From an uncultured Collinsella sp. (GTDB lineage: Bacteria; Actinomycetota; Coriobacteriia; Coriobacteriales; Coriobacteriaceae): a DNA stretch of 64,000 bases. Position 1 is the stretch's first letter. Each line of letters opens with the position of its first letter. Under the pieces are notes generated by a model that ran no database searches, was not told where the DNA came from, and worked only from the letters and a program-made list of their open reading frames with translations. Below are positions 24,105-33,621 of the stretch, piece by piece. The DNA lies in contig UQIN01000012.1 in NCBI GenBank assembly GCA_900541035.1, forward strand, positions 1 through 64,000, read 5' to 3'. The position numbers and the translations under genes are program-made.

Positions 24105-24288
24105 GTGATGCCTTTCTCTTGTTTGCGCTTCACTGTAGCACCCTCGCCGTCCTCAACGCGCCGCGAGCTGTCGTATCATAGTGAGGTTTACAAACATGTG
24201 GCTCAAGGCGACCGCGAGGCTTGCCCCGTTAACCGACCGCTGCCGCATACCGTACCGTACGCCCAACCGATTAGGAAGGCAGGAACCA

Positions 24289-27200
24289 ATGGTCTCTCGT
24301 ATCTACGTGGAGAAGAAACCCGGGTTCGACGTCGAGGCTCAGCAGCTCAAGGGCGAGCTGACCGAAATTCTCGGCATCAAGGGCATCGAGGCCCTGAGGA
24401 TCATCAACCGCTACGACGTCGAGGGCATCGACGAGGAGCTTTTCCGCTCCTGCGTGCCGACCGTCTTTAGCGAGCCCCAGGTCGATATGACCTATGACGA
24501 GCTCCCCGCAAGCGATGGCGCCGTCTTTGCCGTCGAATTCCTGCCTGGCCAGTTTGACCAGCGCGCCGACTCCGCCAGTGAGTGCGTGCAGCTCATCAGC
24601 CAGGGCGAGCGCCCCGCCGTGCGCTCCGCCAAGGTCTATATGATCTCGGGCGCTCTGGACGAAGCCGCCATCGAAGCCATCAAGCACTACGTGGTGAACC
24701 CCGTCGAGGCCCGCATCGCCTCGCTCGACCTGCCCGAGACGCTGTACATGGAGACCCCCGAGCCCCAGCCCGTCGAAGTGCTCGACGGCTTCCGCGAGCT
24801 CGATGAGGCCGGCCTTGCCGCCTTTATTTCCGATCGCGGCCTTGCCATGGACGAGGCGGACATCGCCTTCTGCCAGCAGTACTTCCGCGATGAGGATCGC
24901 GACCCCACCATCACCGAGATCCGCGTGATCGACACCTACTGGTCCGATCACTGCCGTCACACCACCTTCGGCACCGTCCTGGATGACGTGACGATCGACG
25001 ACGCCGTGGTGCAGCAGGCCTTCGACCGCTACATGGAGATGCGCCACGAGCTCGGTCGCGACGCCAAGCCCGTCTGCCTCATGGACATGGGCACCATCGG
25101 CGCCAAGTACCTCAAGAAGACCGGCGTCATGACCGATGTCGATGAGTCTGAGGAGATCAACGCCTGCACCGTCAAGGTGAAGGTCGATGTCGATGGCGAG
25201 GACCAGGACTGGCTGTTCCTCTTTAAGAACGAGACTCACAACCACCCGACCGAGATCGAGCCCTTCGGCGGTGCCGCCACCTGCGTGGGCGGCGCCATCC
25301 GCGACCCGCTCTCGGGCCGCAGCTATGTGTACCAGGCCATGCGCGTCACCGGCGCCGGCGACCCCACCGTCCCGGTTTCCGAGACGCTCGAGGGCAAGCT
25401 GCCGCAGCGCAAGCTCGTGACCACTGCCGCCGCCGGCTACTCCAGCTACGGCAACCAGATCGGCCTTGCCACCGGTCAGGTCAATGAGCTCTATCATCCC
25501 GGCTACGTGGCCAAGCGCATGGAGGTCGGCGCCGTCGTGGGCGCTACCCCGGCAAGCCACGTGCGTCGCGAGTGCCCCGCCCCCACCGACAAGATCATTC
25601 TGCTGGGCGGCCGCACCGGCCGTGACGGCATCGGCGGTGCCACCGGCTCCTCCAAGACCCAGAACACCGAGTCCATCGAAACCTCGGGCGCCGAGGTCCA
25701 GAAGGGCAACGCCCCGGTCGAGCGCAAGCTGCAGCGTCTGTTCCGCCGCGGCGACGCCTGCCGCCTGATCAAGCGCTGCAACGACTTTGGCGCCGGCGGC
25801 GTCTCGGTCGCCGTAGGCGAACTTGCCGACGGCCTGTATGTCGACCTAGACACCGTGACCAAAAAGTACGACGGCCTGGACGGCACCGAGCTCGCCATCT
25901 CCGAGTCCCAGGAGCGTATGGCCTGCGCCGTCGCCGATGGTGACGTCGAGGAGTTCATGGGCTACGCCGCCGAGGAGAACCTGGAGGCGACCGTTATCGC
26001 CGAGGTTACCGCCGAGCCGCGCATGCGCATGGCCTGGAACGGTGTCGCCATCGTCGACCTATCCCGCGAGTTCCTTAACTCCAACGGCGCGCCCAAGCAC
26101 CAGGTCGCCCACGTGTGCGCCCGCAGCGTGTGGCAGCCCAGCTGGGCCGGCACCACGCTTGCCGAGCGCATGACCTCGCTTGTCACCGACCTCAACGTCG
26201 CCTCCAACAAGGGCCTTTCCGAGCGCTTCGACTCCACCATCGGTGCCGCAACCGTGCTCATGCCCTTTGGCGGCAAGACGCAGCTCACCCCGAGCTCGGC
26301 CATGGTCGCCAAGTTCCCCGTGGACGGCGAGACCACCACGGCGAGCGCCATGGCATGGGGCTTCAACCCCTACCTGATGGAAGCCGACCAGTTTGCGGGC
26401 GCCTACCTGTCCGTGGTCGAGTCCATCGCCAAGCTCGTGGCTGCCGGCTTTGAGCACAAGCGCGCCTACCTCTCCTTCCAGGAGTACTTCGAGCGTCTGC
26501 GCACCGAGGCCGAGCGCTGGGGCAAGCCCACGGCAGCCGTCCTGGGCGCCCTCATGGCCCAAGTCGACCTGGGTGCCGGCGCCATCGGTGGCAAGGATTC
26601 CATGAGCGGCTCGTTTGAGGACGAGGCCGGCGAGCTCAACGTTCCGCCGACTCTGATCAGCTTCGCCGTGGCCGTGGGCCGCGCGGCGCGCGCCGTCTCC
26701 CCTGAGTTCAAGGGCCTGACACACCGCGTCGTCCGCATCGCCCCCGCCACCTATGGCGAGGACTACCGCCCCGACGCCCAGCAGCTGCTCGCCGCGTTTG
26801 ACGCCGTCGAGGCGCTCACTGCCAACGGCGACGCCCTGGCCGTCTCCACGCCCGGCTACGGCTGCGGCGCCGAGAGCCTCTTTAAGATGTGCGTCGGCAA
26901 CCAGATCGGTATCGAGCTTGCCGAGGATGTGGACGTGGAGAGTCTCTTCACCCCGCTCTACGGCAGCTTTATCGTCGAGCTCGCCGAGGACGCCGAGCTG
27001 CCCGAGGTCGCCGACGGCGTTGTCGTCGAGCCCCTGGGTACCACCGTCGAGGGCTATGTCATCGACACCGGCTCCGAGGTCATCGAGCTCGCCGAGCTCC
27101 AGGAGGCCTGGGAGAGCGGCATCGAGGGCGTCTTCGCCTACCGCAGCACCGGCGAGACCCCCGAGGTCGAGACCATCGACTTCCGCGCCAAGGATATCCA

Positions 27201-28035
27201 CGTGTACGGCGGCGCCAAGATCGCCCGCCCGCGCGTGATCATCCCTGTGTTCCCCGGCAACAACTGCGAGTACGACAGCGCCCGCGCCTTCCGTGCCGCC
27301 GGCGCCGAGGCCGACACCTTCGTGATCAACAACCTCACGCCCGAGGCCGTCGCCGAGAGCACCCACGAGCTTGCCCGCCGCATCCGTGCAAGCCAGATTG
27401 TCATGATCCCCGGCGGCTTCTCGGGCGGCGACGAGCCCGACGGCTCCGCCAAGTTCATCACGGCGTTCTTCCGCGCTCCCGAGGTCACCGAGGCAGTCCG
27501 CGACCTGCTCAAGGCCCGCGATGGCCTGATGCTGGGCATTTGCAACGGCTTCCAGGCCCTGGTCAAGCTCGGCCTGGTGCCCTATGGCGACATCGTCGAC
27601 GCCACGCCGGATGCACCCACGCTGACCTTTAACACCATCGGTCGCCACCAGAGCCGTCTGGTGCGCACCCGCATCTCGTCCAACCTGTCCCCGTGGCTGT
27701 CGCAGTGCAGCCTGGACGACCCCTACACCGTCGCCATCAGCCACGGCGAGGGCCGCTTTGTCGCCAACGACGAGGTGCTCGCCCAGCTGATCGCCAACGG
27801 CCAGGTCGCCACGCAGTACGTGGGCGAGGACGGCAAGCCCAGCATGGATCTTTCCGTCAACCCCAACGGCTCCGCACTCGCCATCGAGGGTATCACGAGC
27901 CCCGACGGCCGCGTCCTGGGCAAGATGGGCCATGCCGAGCGTCGCGGCGACAACCTGTACCGCAACGTGCCCGAGCATGTCCCCGGCGACAAGTTCATGC
28001 CGATCTTTGAGAGTGGCGTAGCCTACTTCGCCTAA
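24289..28035 (+). CDS. purL: Phosphoribosylformylglycinamidine synthase, single-chain
   Basis: The enzyme converts FGAR to FGAM in purine synthesis, using ATP and glutamine. In 1248 residues it joins an N-terminal PurS-like region, the PurL core with DTYWSDHCRHTTF, FKNETHNHPTEIEPFGGAATC and FGAGGVSVAVGELA, and a C-terminal glutaminase domain with FPGNNCEYD, PGGFSGGDE and the nucleophile Cys in GICNGFQAL. The layout and length match clade II single-chain enzymes of Clostridia and streptococci rather than separate PurS/PurL/PurQ. The ATG at 24289 follows AGGAAGGCAGGA. An upstream ATG at 24181 in the same frame has no ribosome site. A terminator follows directly. Confidence 0.96.
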   Translation: MVSRIYVEKKPGFDVEAQQLKGELTEILGIKGIEALRIINRYDVEGIDEELFRSCVPTVFSEPQVDMTYDELPASDGAVFAVEFLPGQFDQRADSASECVQLISQGERPAVRSAKVYMISGALDEAAIEAIKHYVVNPVEARIASLDLPETLYMETPEPQPVEVLDGFRELDEAGLAAFISDRGLAMDEADIAFCQQYFRDEDRDPTITEIRVIDTYWSDHCRHTTFGTVLDDVTIDDAVVQQAFDRYMEMRHELGRDAKPVCLMDMGTIGAKYLKKTGVMTDVDESEEINACTVKVKVDVDGEDQDWLFLFKNETHNHPTEIEPFGGAATCVGGAIRDPLSGRSYVYQAMRVTGAGDPTVPVSETLEGKLPQRKLVTTAAAGYSSYGNQIGLATGQVNELYHPGYVAKRMEVGAVVGATPASHVRRECPAPTDKIILLGGRTGRDGIGGATGSSKTQNTESIETSGAEVQKGNAPVERKLQRLFRRGDACRLIKRCNDFGAGGVSVAVGELADGLYVDLDTVTKKYDGLDGTELAISESQERMACAVADGDVEEFMGYAAEENLEATVIAEVTAEPRMRMAWNGVAIVDLSREFLNSNGAPKHQVAHVCARSVWQPSWAGTTLAERMTSLVTDLNVASNKGLSERFDSTIGAATVLMPFGGKTQLTPSSAMVAKFPVDGETTTASAMAWGFNPYLMEADQFAGAYLSVVESIAKLVAAGFEHKRAYLSFQEYFERLRTEAERWGKPTAAVLGALMAQVDLGAGAIGGKDSMSGSFEDEAGELNVPPTLISFAVAVGRAARAVSPEFKGLTHRVVRIAPATYGEDYRPDAQQLLAAFDAVEALTANGDALAVSTPGYGCGAESLFKMCVGNQIGIELAEDVDVESLFTPLYGSFIVELAEDAELPEVADGVVVEPLGTTVEGYVIDTGSEVIELAELQEAWESGIEGVFAYRSTGETPEVETIDFRAKDIHVYGGAKIARPRVIIPVFPGNNCEYDSARAFRAAGAEADTFVINNLTPEAVAESTHELARRIRASQIVMIPGGFSGGDEPDGSAKFITAFFRAPEVTEAVRDLLKARDGLMLGICNGFQALVKLGLVPYGDIVDATPDAPTLTFNTIGRHQSRLVRTRISSNLSPWLSQCSLDDPYTVAISHGEGRFVANDEVLAQLIANGQVATQYVGEDGKPSMDLSVNPNGSALAIEGITSPDGRVLGKMGHAERRGDNLYRNVPEHVPGDKFMPIFESGVAYFA

Positions 28036-28073
28036 AGCTTTCCCATCGGGTACAATCCCCTCGGGTAACAACA

Positions 28074-28110
28074 CCCGCCACCGGCACCCCCGGTGGCGGG
28101 TTCTTTTTTT
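28074..28110 (+). terminator. Terminator of purL
   Basis: CCCGCCACCGG pairs perfectly with CCGGTGGCGGG around a five-base loop, followed by TTCTTTTTTT. Confidence 0.93.
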
Positions 28111-28135
28111 GCTTCGCGCATACAGGAAGGACATC

Positions 28136-29071
28136 ATGCAAAGCCGCAAGCCGTATCTCGCCACCCTGCCCGGACTCATCCTGGGTTGTCTTGTTTGCTG
28201 TGCACTCTGGGGGTCGGCCTTCCCCTGCATCAAGATCGGCTACGGCCTCTTTGGCATTCCGGCGCACGATAGCGCCTCGCAGCTGCTCTTCGCGGGTCTG
28301 CGCTTCACCCTTGCCGGCATGCTGGTTATCGCCGGTATGAGTGCGGCCCAGCGCCGCCCGCTCGTTCCGCAGGTGCGCGATATCAAGCCCATCTTTGTCT
28401 TGTCGCTCTTCCAGACTATCGGGCAGTACTTCTTTTTCTACCTGGGACTCTCGCGCGCCAGTGCCATGTCGAGCTCCATCATCGAGGCCAGCGCCAACTT
28501 CCTAGCCATCCTCTTTGCCGCCCTGGCGTTTCGCACCGAAAAGCTCGATGTGGCCAAGGTGCTCGGCTGCGTACTGGGCTTTGCCGGTGTCGCGCTCGTC
28601 AACCTTTCGGGCACGGACGGCACCTTTGGCTTTACGCTCGACGGCGAGGGCTTTATCCTGGCCTCCACCGTCGCGGGCGCCCTTTCGACCTGCCTGATCG
28701 GCATCTTCTCGCGCGAGCATGACGGCGTCTTACTTGCCGGGTGGCAGTTCTTGGTCGGCGGCCTGGTCCTCACCGCCATCGGCTTTTTGATGGGTGGCGC
28801 GCTCTCCCCCACAGCGATTGTCCCCGCCATCGCGCTCATCATCTACATGGCGCTTATCTCCGCGGTCGCCTACTCGCTGTGGTCGCGCCTGCTTGCCGTC
28901 AACCCCGTCAGCCGCGTCTCTGTCTTTGGATTTATGAACCCCGTCTTTGGTGTGGTGCTGAGCGCGCTGCTGCTCGGCGAGGGCGCTGGCACGAGCCCCG
29001 TTACCGTCATCGTTGCCCTGCTGTTGGTCTGCGGCGGCATCATCATCGTCAACAAACCCAAAAAAGCCTAG
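28136..29071 (+). CDS. EamA/DMT family transporter
   Basis: This 311-residue inner-membrane protein has ten predicted transmembrane segments arranged as two EamA repeats, residues about 13-150 and 165-305. The first repeat opens with CCALWGSAFPCIKIG, and each repeat contains the usual helix-ending small-residue stretches (SRASAMSSSIIEASANF; NPVFGVVLSALLLGE). Such proteins export amino acids, nucleosides or other metabolites. The substrate here is unknown. The ATG at 28136 follows AGGAAGG. It is the first gene after the purL terminator and probably has its own promoter, although some read-through is possible. Confidence 0.87.
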   Translation: MQSRKPYLATLPGLILGCLVCCALWGSAFPCIKIGYGLFGIPAHDSASQLLFAGLRFTLAGMLVIAGMSAAQRRPLVPQVRDIKPIFVLSLFQTIGQYFFFYLGLSRASAMSSSIIEASANFLAILFAALAFRTEKLDVAKVLGCVLGFAGVALVNLSGTDGTFGFTLDGEGFILASTVAGALSTCLIGIFSREHDGVLLAGWQFLVGGLVLTAIGFLMGGALSPTAIVPAIALIIYMALISAVAYSLWSRLLAVNPVSRVSVFGFMNPVFGVVLSALLLGEGAGTSPVTVIVALLLVCGGIIIVNKPKKA

Positions 29072-29136
29072 CGAGCTCACCTTTTTAGGGAGGGCATTCG
29101 CATACTTTAGTTTAATGGAGTACATCAGTAAGCTGA

Positions 29137-29170
29137 GGGCCGCCACGCACGCAAGCGTGCGCCCCTTTTT
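29137..29170 (+). terminator. Probable terminator of the EamA gene
   Basis: A GCACGC-AA-GCGTGC hairpin, extended by GGGC/GCCC, is followed by CCTTTTT. It lies 65 bp after the gene and directly beside the stop of the convergent GGDEF gene. Confidence 0.6.
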
Positions 29171-30313
29171 CTAGCGTATCTGGATGCCGGCTTTCTTTTT
29201 CTCGGCCTTGACGCGGTAGAGCTCCGCATCGGCAGCGCGAAGTAAGTCTTGCCAAGTATCGACACTATCGCCGACCCGCGCGTAACCGATGGACATCCGC
29301 AATGCATACGGCACCTCGGCACGAGCGAGCTCGTCGTCAATCGCCGAACACAGGCCTATGACGTCCTGCTCCGCCGCTGCCTTTTGGAGCACCACGAACT
29401 CATCGCCACCATAACGTGCGATAAAGCCACCAGCCGGCGAACAGACATCCTTGAGCGCCGTCGCAACAACCTGAAGAGCATGGTCGCCCTCCACATGTCC
29501 ATAGCGATCGTTAATCTGCTTAAAGCCATCAGCGTCCATCATAAGCAGATATACATCTTCGGTCTGATCCACATTTGAAAAGAGCGACAGCATATAGGTC
29601 TCAAAACGGTTGCGGTTGTTGAGTCCAGTCAACGGGTCAGTAGAGATCAGTTGCTCCTGATAGACGATATAGAGCAGCAGGATGCTCAGCGTTATACCGA
29701 AGCAAAGGCCCGGCACCGAAAACAAAACCTGGAAGGTACCGCCCACCAGAGCGGGAACCGCAAAAAAGGCGAGGGTGCGATAAATGGCCTTCTTTTGCAG
29801 GCTTTCGACTTTTTGAGCCTGAATAAAGGCATGCAAGGACGTATATATGACGTAGCAGTAGCTAACGATAGGTTGAATCATATAAAGCGCTCCGCGACGA
29901 TATACGCCCTGCGCATCGATATAGAACATAGTGTGCGTCCAGTAGCTGGTAAATGCCAACACAACCACCAATGCGGTTGGCAACGTTAAAAGTACCACCC
30001 TGTAGGGCGTGGTCAGGCGCCGTGAGCCCTGCATCGTCTCGGAATAGAAAAACCAAATGAGGCACGCGATGGCGAACAGCGAAAACGAAACCGCGTTGGA
30101 AATCCAGTTGGCCGTGATGCCTACAGGAGTGCTCACGCCGTCCGAGAGCGTCCAGATCATATCGAAGAAAATGTAGGCAGCAGACGTGTAGCCCAGCATG
30201 CTAAACAAAAGCTGCTGGGTGCTCGAGAACAGGGAGCGACGGCTTCGTACGGCAAGTCCGATAAGAATAATCATGCACAGCAGGAATATCTCGATCTTGA
30301 GTGCCTTAATCAC
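29171..30313 (-). CDS. Membrane diguanylate cyclase (GGDEF domain)
   Basis: A 380-residue protein with about seven transmembrane segments in residues 1-210 and a C-terminal GGDEF domain that should make the second messenger cyclic di-GMP from GTP. The active site RYGGDEFVV is intact near residue 305, as are DPLTGLNNRNRF and the DADGFKQINDRYGH metal/GTP region. At the inhibitory site (RxxD, five residues before GGDEF) the sequence is PAGG, so product feedback inhibition is probably missing. The membrane part has no recognised sensor domain. The start is a GTG at 30311-30313 with an AGAGGG upstream at a rather long spacing. No EAL or PilZ partner is in the window. Confidence 0.88.
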   Translation of the reverse strand: MIKALKIEIFLLCMIILIGLAVRSRRSLFSSTQQLLFSMLGYTSAAYIFFDMIWTLSDGVSTPVGITANWISNAVSFSLFAIACLIWFFYSETMQGSRRLTTPYRVVLLTLPTALVVVLAFTSYWTHTMFYIDAQGVYRRGALYMIQPIVSYCYVIYTSLHAFIQAQKVESLQKKAIYRTLAFFAVPALVGGTFQVLFSVPGLCFGITLSILLLYIVYQEQLISTDPLTGLNNRNRFETYMLSLFSNVDQTEDVYLLMMDADGFKQINDRYGHVEGDHALQVVATALKDVCSPAGGFIARYGGDEFVVLQKAAAEQDVIGLCSAIDDELARAEVPYALRMSIGYARVGDSVDTWQDLLRAADAELYRVKAEKKKAGIQIR

Positions 30314-30414
30314 CAGGTGCCATTCCCTCTATATCCAAGTGGCCAGAATCGCCCGAGTCGCGCCCAGGCGCCAAAAGCCCCTTTCTCCGCAGGGGTAAGG
30401 GGAATAATAGCAGA

Positions 30415-30454
30415 GCGCCCGAACATCACTGCAGAACAGTCACCGTTCGGGCGC
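30415..30454 (-). terminator. Probable terminator of the kdgT gene
   Basis: GCGCCCGAAC (30415-30424) and GTTCGGGCGC (30445-30454) form a 10-bp perfect stem 50 bp past the kdgT stop. The T-run after it is weak, so termination is likely but not certain. Confidence 0.55.
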
Positions 30455-30503
30455 CCATACGGCGCGAATTGCACACGCCGGCTTGATTGACTCGCGTCGA
30501 CGA

Positions 30504-31526
30504 TTACTCGCCGTCGATGTCGGTCGCGACGGCCTCCTCAATAGCCTCGACGCCTTCGACCGACAGGTCCTCCTTGCCCTGGCAGAACTTCTTATCGACC
30601 CAGCCAGTCAGAATCGGGGCCATGATTGCCGTGATGATAACGGCAGTGGCGATCTGGGCGTACGCGGTGGGCGCAAGCTCGGCGTAGCGCGGCGCGACCT
30701 CGGCGAGGGCGACCGGCGTGGTCATGGCCGTGCCGGCAATGGTGGAACATGCCACAGCCGCCTTACCGTTGCCGCCACACAGGCGCTCGAAGGCAAAGGT
30801 AATGGGACCGACGATAAAGAGCGTGATGAGGCCCAGCAGGATGCCCGAAATGCCACCGGCGATGAAGCTCGAAAGGCTCATGGACGCACCGAGCTGAAAA
30901 CCAATTACAGCGATCGCGGGATTGGCGCCGGGAACCAGCAGGTTCTTGATAAACGGGAACAGGTTGCCCAGGACCATGCCGATAACAAGCGGCAGGATGG
31001 ATCCGATGATGGTGCCGACGGGGATGTTGGCGAGACCCGAAACACCAAGGATGATCATCGTGACGGCGGGGCCGGCCGTAAAGAACAGGATACCGACAGC
31101 GCCCTGCTCGGACTCATCGCCGAACTCGCCCATGATGCCCGTATAGAGCGCCATGTTGCAAAACGTAATGCCGCCGATGATAGACACGGAGCTCAGACCC
31201 AGGAAGTTGTCGTTAAAGAAATATGCCACGCCTAGGCCGAGAGCCGCTGCGACGACCAGCTTGGGAATCAGCACAACGATGCCGGTCTTGATGACGCCCG
31301 GCGTGGACTTAAAGCTGATGCCGGCGCCCACAAACAGCAGGATCGCGGCGACGATGGTATTGGAGCCACCGCGGCAGGCAGCCGTAAAGAAGCCGCCGAT
31401 CTCAAAAACCTGCGGGCAGAAGGTGTTGAGCAAAAGACCGACGATCATCGGATAGATCATGATGTCGCCCGGAATGCGCGGGACCTTGAATTTCTTTTGC
31501 TCGTTGGCGGTTGCTTCCTGTGCCAT
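30504..31526 (-). CDS. kdgT: 2-keto-3-deoxygluconate permease family transporter
   Basis: A 340-residue membrane protein of the KdgT family, which imports 2-keto-3-deoxygluconate with protons during pectin or glucuronate use. Recognisable parts are KVPRIPGDIMIYPMIVGLLL near the N-terminus, FVGAGISFKSTPGVIKTG, GITFCNMALYTGIMGEFGD and GFQLGASMSLSSFIAGG. About ten hydrophobic segments are present. No kdgK, kdgA or uronate genes are next to it, so the actual substrate could differ from KDG. The start is the ATG at 31524-31526 after GGGGG. The longer frame lacks a ribosome site. Confidence 0.85.
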   Translation of the reverse strand: MAQEATANEQKKFKVPRIPGDIMIYPMIVGLLLNTFCPQVFEIGGFFTAACRGGSNTIVAAILLFVGAGISFKSTPGVIKTGIVVLIPKLVVAAALGLGVAYFFNDNFLGLSSVSIIGGITFCNMALYTGIMGEFGDESEQGAVGILFFTAGPAVTMIILGVSGLANIPVGTIIGSILPLVIGMVLGNLFPFIKNLLVPGANPAIAVIGFQLGASMSLSSFIAGGISGILLGLITLFIVGPITFAFERLCGGNGKAAVACSTIAGTAMTTPVALAEVAPRYAELAPTAYAQIATAVIITAIMAPILTGWVDKKFCQGKEDLSVEGVEAIEEAVATDIDGE

Positions 31527-31676
31527 GAAACCCCCATTTCCGCTGACGGGGTACAAAAGCCCACGTCACGCTTTGCTACAGTAAAGTTTGACCATGGTAC
31601 CAGAAGAAATAGACCAGCTCGGTGAAAAATTCGACAAGTTGGGATGGAACGAGATTCGGCGCCCGCGACGCCACCC

Positions 31677-32000
31677 CTATATAAGGCTCAAGACGATATA
31701 GAGTACGATGCCCGAGACGCAGCACCACAGCATCGATTTTGTCTTGACCGCCACGACCACGACGCCGGCGGCCGCAATCCAGGGAACCAAGGCAGGCCAG
31801 AGTACCGCGTCGAACGCGCCGGGGCTCACCAAGTCGTTGGCGACCAGCGCGGCAAAGGCAGCGGGCGGGATATAGCCCAGGGCCTCGGTAATGCGGGGCG
31901 ACAGGGTCCGCCCGCGCAAGGCGAACGCCGGCGCGATGCGAAAGAACGCGATAGCAGCCCACGACGACAGCCACAGAACCAAGAACTCGTTAACGGGCAT
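31677..32000 (-). CDS. azlD: AzlD family branched-chain amino acid transport protein
   Basis: AzlD is the small partner of AzlC. Together they export branched-chain amino acids or their analogues. The 107-residue protein has four hydrophobic segments with the family motif FRIAPAFALRGRTLSPRITEALGYIPPAA in its first half. The ATG at 31998-32000 overlaps the end of azlC by 11 bp and is preceded by AAGAGGT inside azlC, so translation is coupled. No terminator is obvious downstream. Confidence 0.88.
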   Translation of the reverse strand: MPVNEFLVLWLSSWAAIAFFRIAPAFALRGRTLSPRITEALGYIPPAAFAALVANDLVSPGAFDAVLWPALVPWIAAAGVVVVAVKTKSMLWCCVSGIVLYIVLSLI

Positions 32001-32682
32001 CGAGGGCACCTCTTCCGTCAAATACAGCATCGCACGCCAGCGCAATGGCAATGCCGACCACGACGCTTGCCGGCACGGCAATATTCGTGAGGCCCAAGAA
32101 CTTGCATACGGCGACGGACACCGCGCCCGAAACCGCCGCGACAACGTTGCCGCGCGACAGCCGCTGCGAAAAGAGCAGGCAGATAAAGAGCGAGGTGCAG
32201 ACAAAGGCTGCAATGGCGGTGGGAACATCGACAACGGTGCCGACGATGCCGCCCGTCGTACACGAAACGCCCCATGTTGCGATAAGGATCACGTTGAGCA
32301 CGAAGGACTCACGCGGGCCCCAGTCGTCCTTCTCGACCAAATTGGCTAGCGAGATGCCGTACGCTTCTTCGGTAAGCGTCGCGGTGACCGCCAGCGTCTG
32401 ACACTTCGAGGCACTCTTCAGATGCGGGGCAAGCGATGCCGAATATAGTGCAAAACGCGAGGAGATGGCGGCGACGCTCGCGATAATCGAAGGTGCCGGT
32501 ACGCCCGCCAGCCAAAGATTGCAGATCATAAACTGGCCGCTGCCCGTCACAAACGTGCTGCTCAGGGCAAAGACCATCCAGGGCTCCATTCCCGTCTGCC
32601 CCATGATCATTCCGCACGGCGCACCTATTGCAACATAGGTAAGCATCACTGGCCAGACGGTTCTAACGATTTTGAGCACCAT
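31990..32682 (-). CDS. azlC: AzlC family branched-chain amino acid transport protein
   Basis: AzlC is the larger subunit of the AzlCD exporter. The 230-residue membrane protein has the family segments GAPCGMIMG, STFVTGSGQFMICNLW, ISSRFALYSASLAPHLK and LTEEAYGISL. The ATG at 32680-32682 has a moderate ribosome site (AGGATGAGAAG). Upstream in-frame codons would add a polar tail unlike the family. It is divergent from the HD-domain gene, and azlD follows with an overlap. Confidence 0.88.
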   Translation of the reverse strand: MVLKIVRTVWPVMLTYVAIGAPCGMIMGQTGMEPWMVFALSSTFVTGSGQFMICNLWLAGVPAPSIIASVAAISSRFALYSASLAPHLKSASKCQTLAVTATLTEEAYGISLANLVEKDDWGPRESFVLNVILIATWGVSCTTGGIVGTVVDVPTAIAAFVCTSLFICLLFSQRLSRGNVVAAVSGAVSVAVCKFLGLTNIAVPASVVVGIAIALACDAVFDGRGALDAR

Positions 32683-32808
32683 ACGCTTCTCATCCTGACA
32701 AGGTCTCCGAACCGCATGTAGCGACACGGCAGAATCATCATCCGACAGCAACCGAGTTCACCTACAATTGCCACCGGATCGAAAGACACAACTTTTTAGG
32801 AAGTCATT

Positions 32809-33621
32809 ATGACAGCTATCGATCGAGACCGGGCGCGCGCGGCCTTCAAAAGCTACACCGATGCCTACGACGCCACCAACCCACGCATCGCGCTCAAAAT
32901 CGAGCATACGTACCACGTGGCCGAGGCATGCGATGCCGTAGCGCGCGAGCAGGGCTGGTCGTCAGAAGATATTGACCTGGCATGGCTTTGCGGCCTGCTA
33001 CACGATATGGGCCGCTTTGAGCAGCTGCGACGCTGGGACACCTTTAAGGACGCCGAGAGCATGAGCCATGCGGCGCTGGGGATCGAGGTCCTCTTTGGCG
33101 AGAATCCCGCCGATGCACCCGCCGTAACGAGCATCCGCGACTTTATCGATGACCCGGCAGAAGATGAGCTCATCCGAGCGAGCATTGCCTATCACAGCGA
33201 TTTCCGTCTACCCGCGCAGCTCGACGTGCGCACGCGAAGCATCTGCGATATCGTGCGCGATGGTGACAAGATCGACATTATGCGCACCATCGCCGACAGC
33301 ACCGTCGACACTATCCTCAAGGTGGACGAGAAGACGTTTCTCGGCAGCCGTTTCTCGTCGCCGGCACTTGCCGCCTTTGACGAGCACCGCTGCGTCGCAT
33401 GCGATGAACGCAACGAGCCCGCAGACTACCTGGTGGGACTCATCTGCTTTATGTTTGAGCTCGTCTATCCAGCAAGCCGCGCGCTGGCGCGCGAACAGGG
33501 CGATATCCACCGCCTGCTCGACGCTCCCTTTGGCATTACGCGGCCCTTTACCGACCCCGCCACGCAGGCAACCTGGAGCCGCCTAAAGGACGAGATGCGC
33601 GACTGGCTGGCGCGCGCCTAG
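32809..33621 (+). CDS. HD domain protein, predicted phosphohydrolase
   Basis: This 270-residue soluble protein has a metal-dependent HD phosphohydrolase fold. Ligands are visible in HTYHVAEACDAVAR, the HD pair in LLHDMGRFEQLRRW near residue 65, SHAALG near residue 86, AYHSDFRLP and VRDGDKIDIM. HD enzymes of this kind cleave phosphoanhydride or phosphoester bonds in nucleotides, but the substrate is unknown. The ATG at 32809 follows TTAGGAAG. Its stop overlaps that of the convergent etfA by 4 bp, so transcription from both sides may interfere. Confidence 0.82.
   Translation: MTAIDRDRARAAFKSYTDAYDATNPRIALKIEHTYHVAEACDAVAREQGWSSEDIDLAWLCGLLHDMGRFEQLRRWDTFKDAESMSHAALGIEVLFGENPADAPAVTSIRDFIDDPAEDELIRASIAYHSDFRLPAQLDVRTRSICDIVRDGDKIDIMRTIADSTVDTILKVDEKTFLGSRFSSPALAAFDEHRCVACDERNEPADYLVGLICFMFELVYPASRALAREQGDIHRLLDAPFGITRPFTDPATQATWSRLKDEMRDWLARA

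Noticed and set aside
24271..25560. 429-codon minus-strand frame opposite purL
   Set aside because: A shadow of purL caused by high GC content; the purL product is conserved in full.
26059..28233. 724-codon minus-strand frame opposite purL
   Set aside because: Same reason: a long antisense shadow of the glutaminase half of purL, with low-complexity translation and no family.
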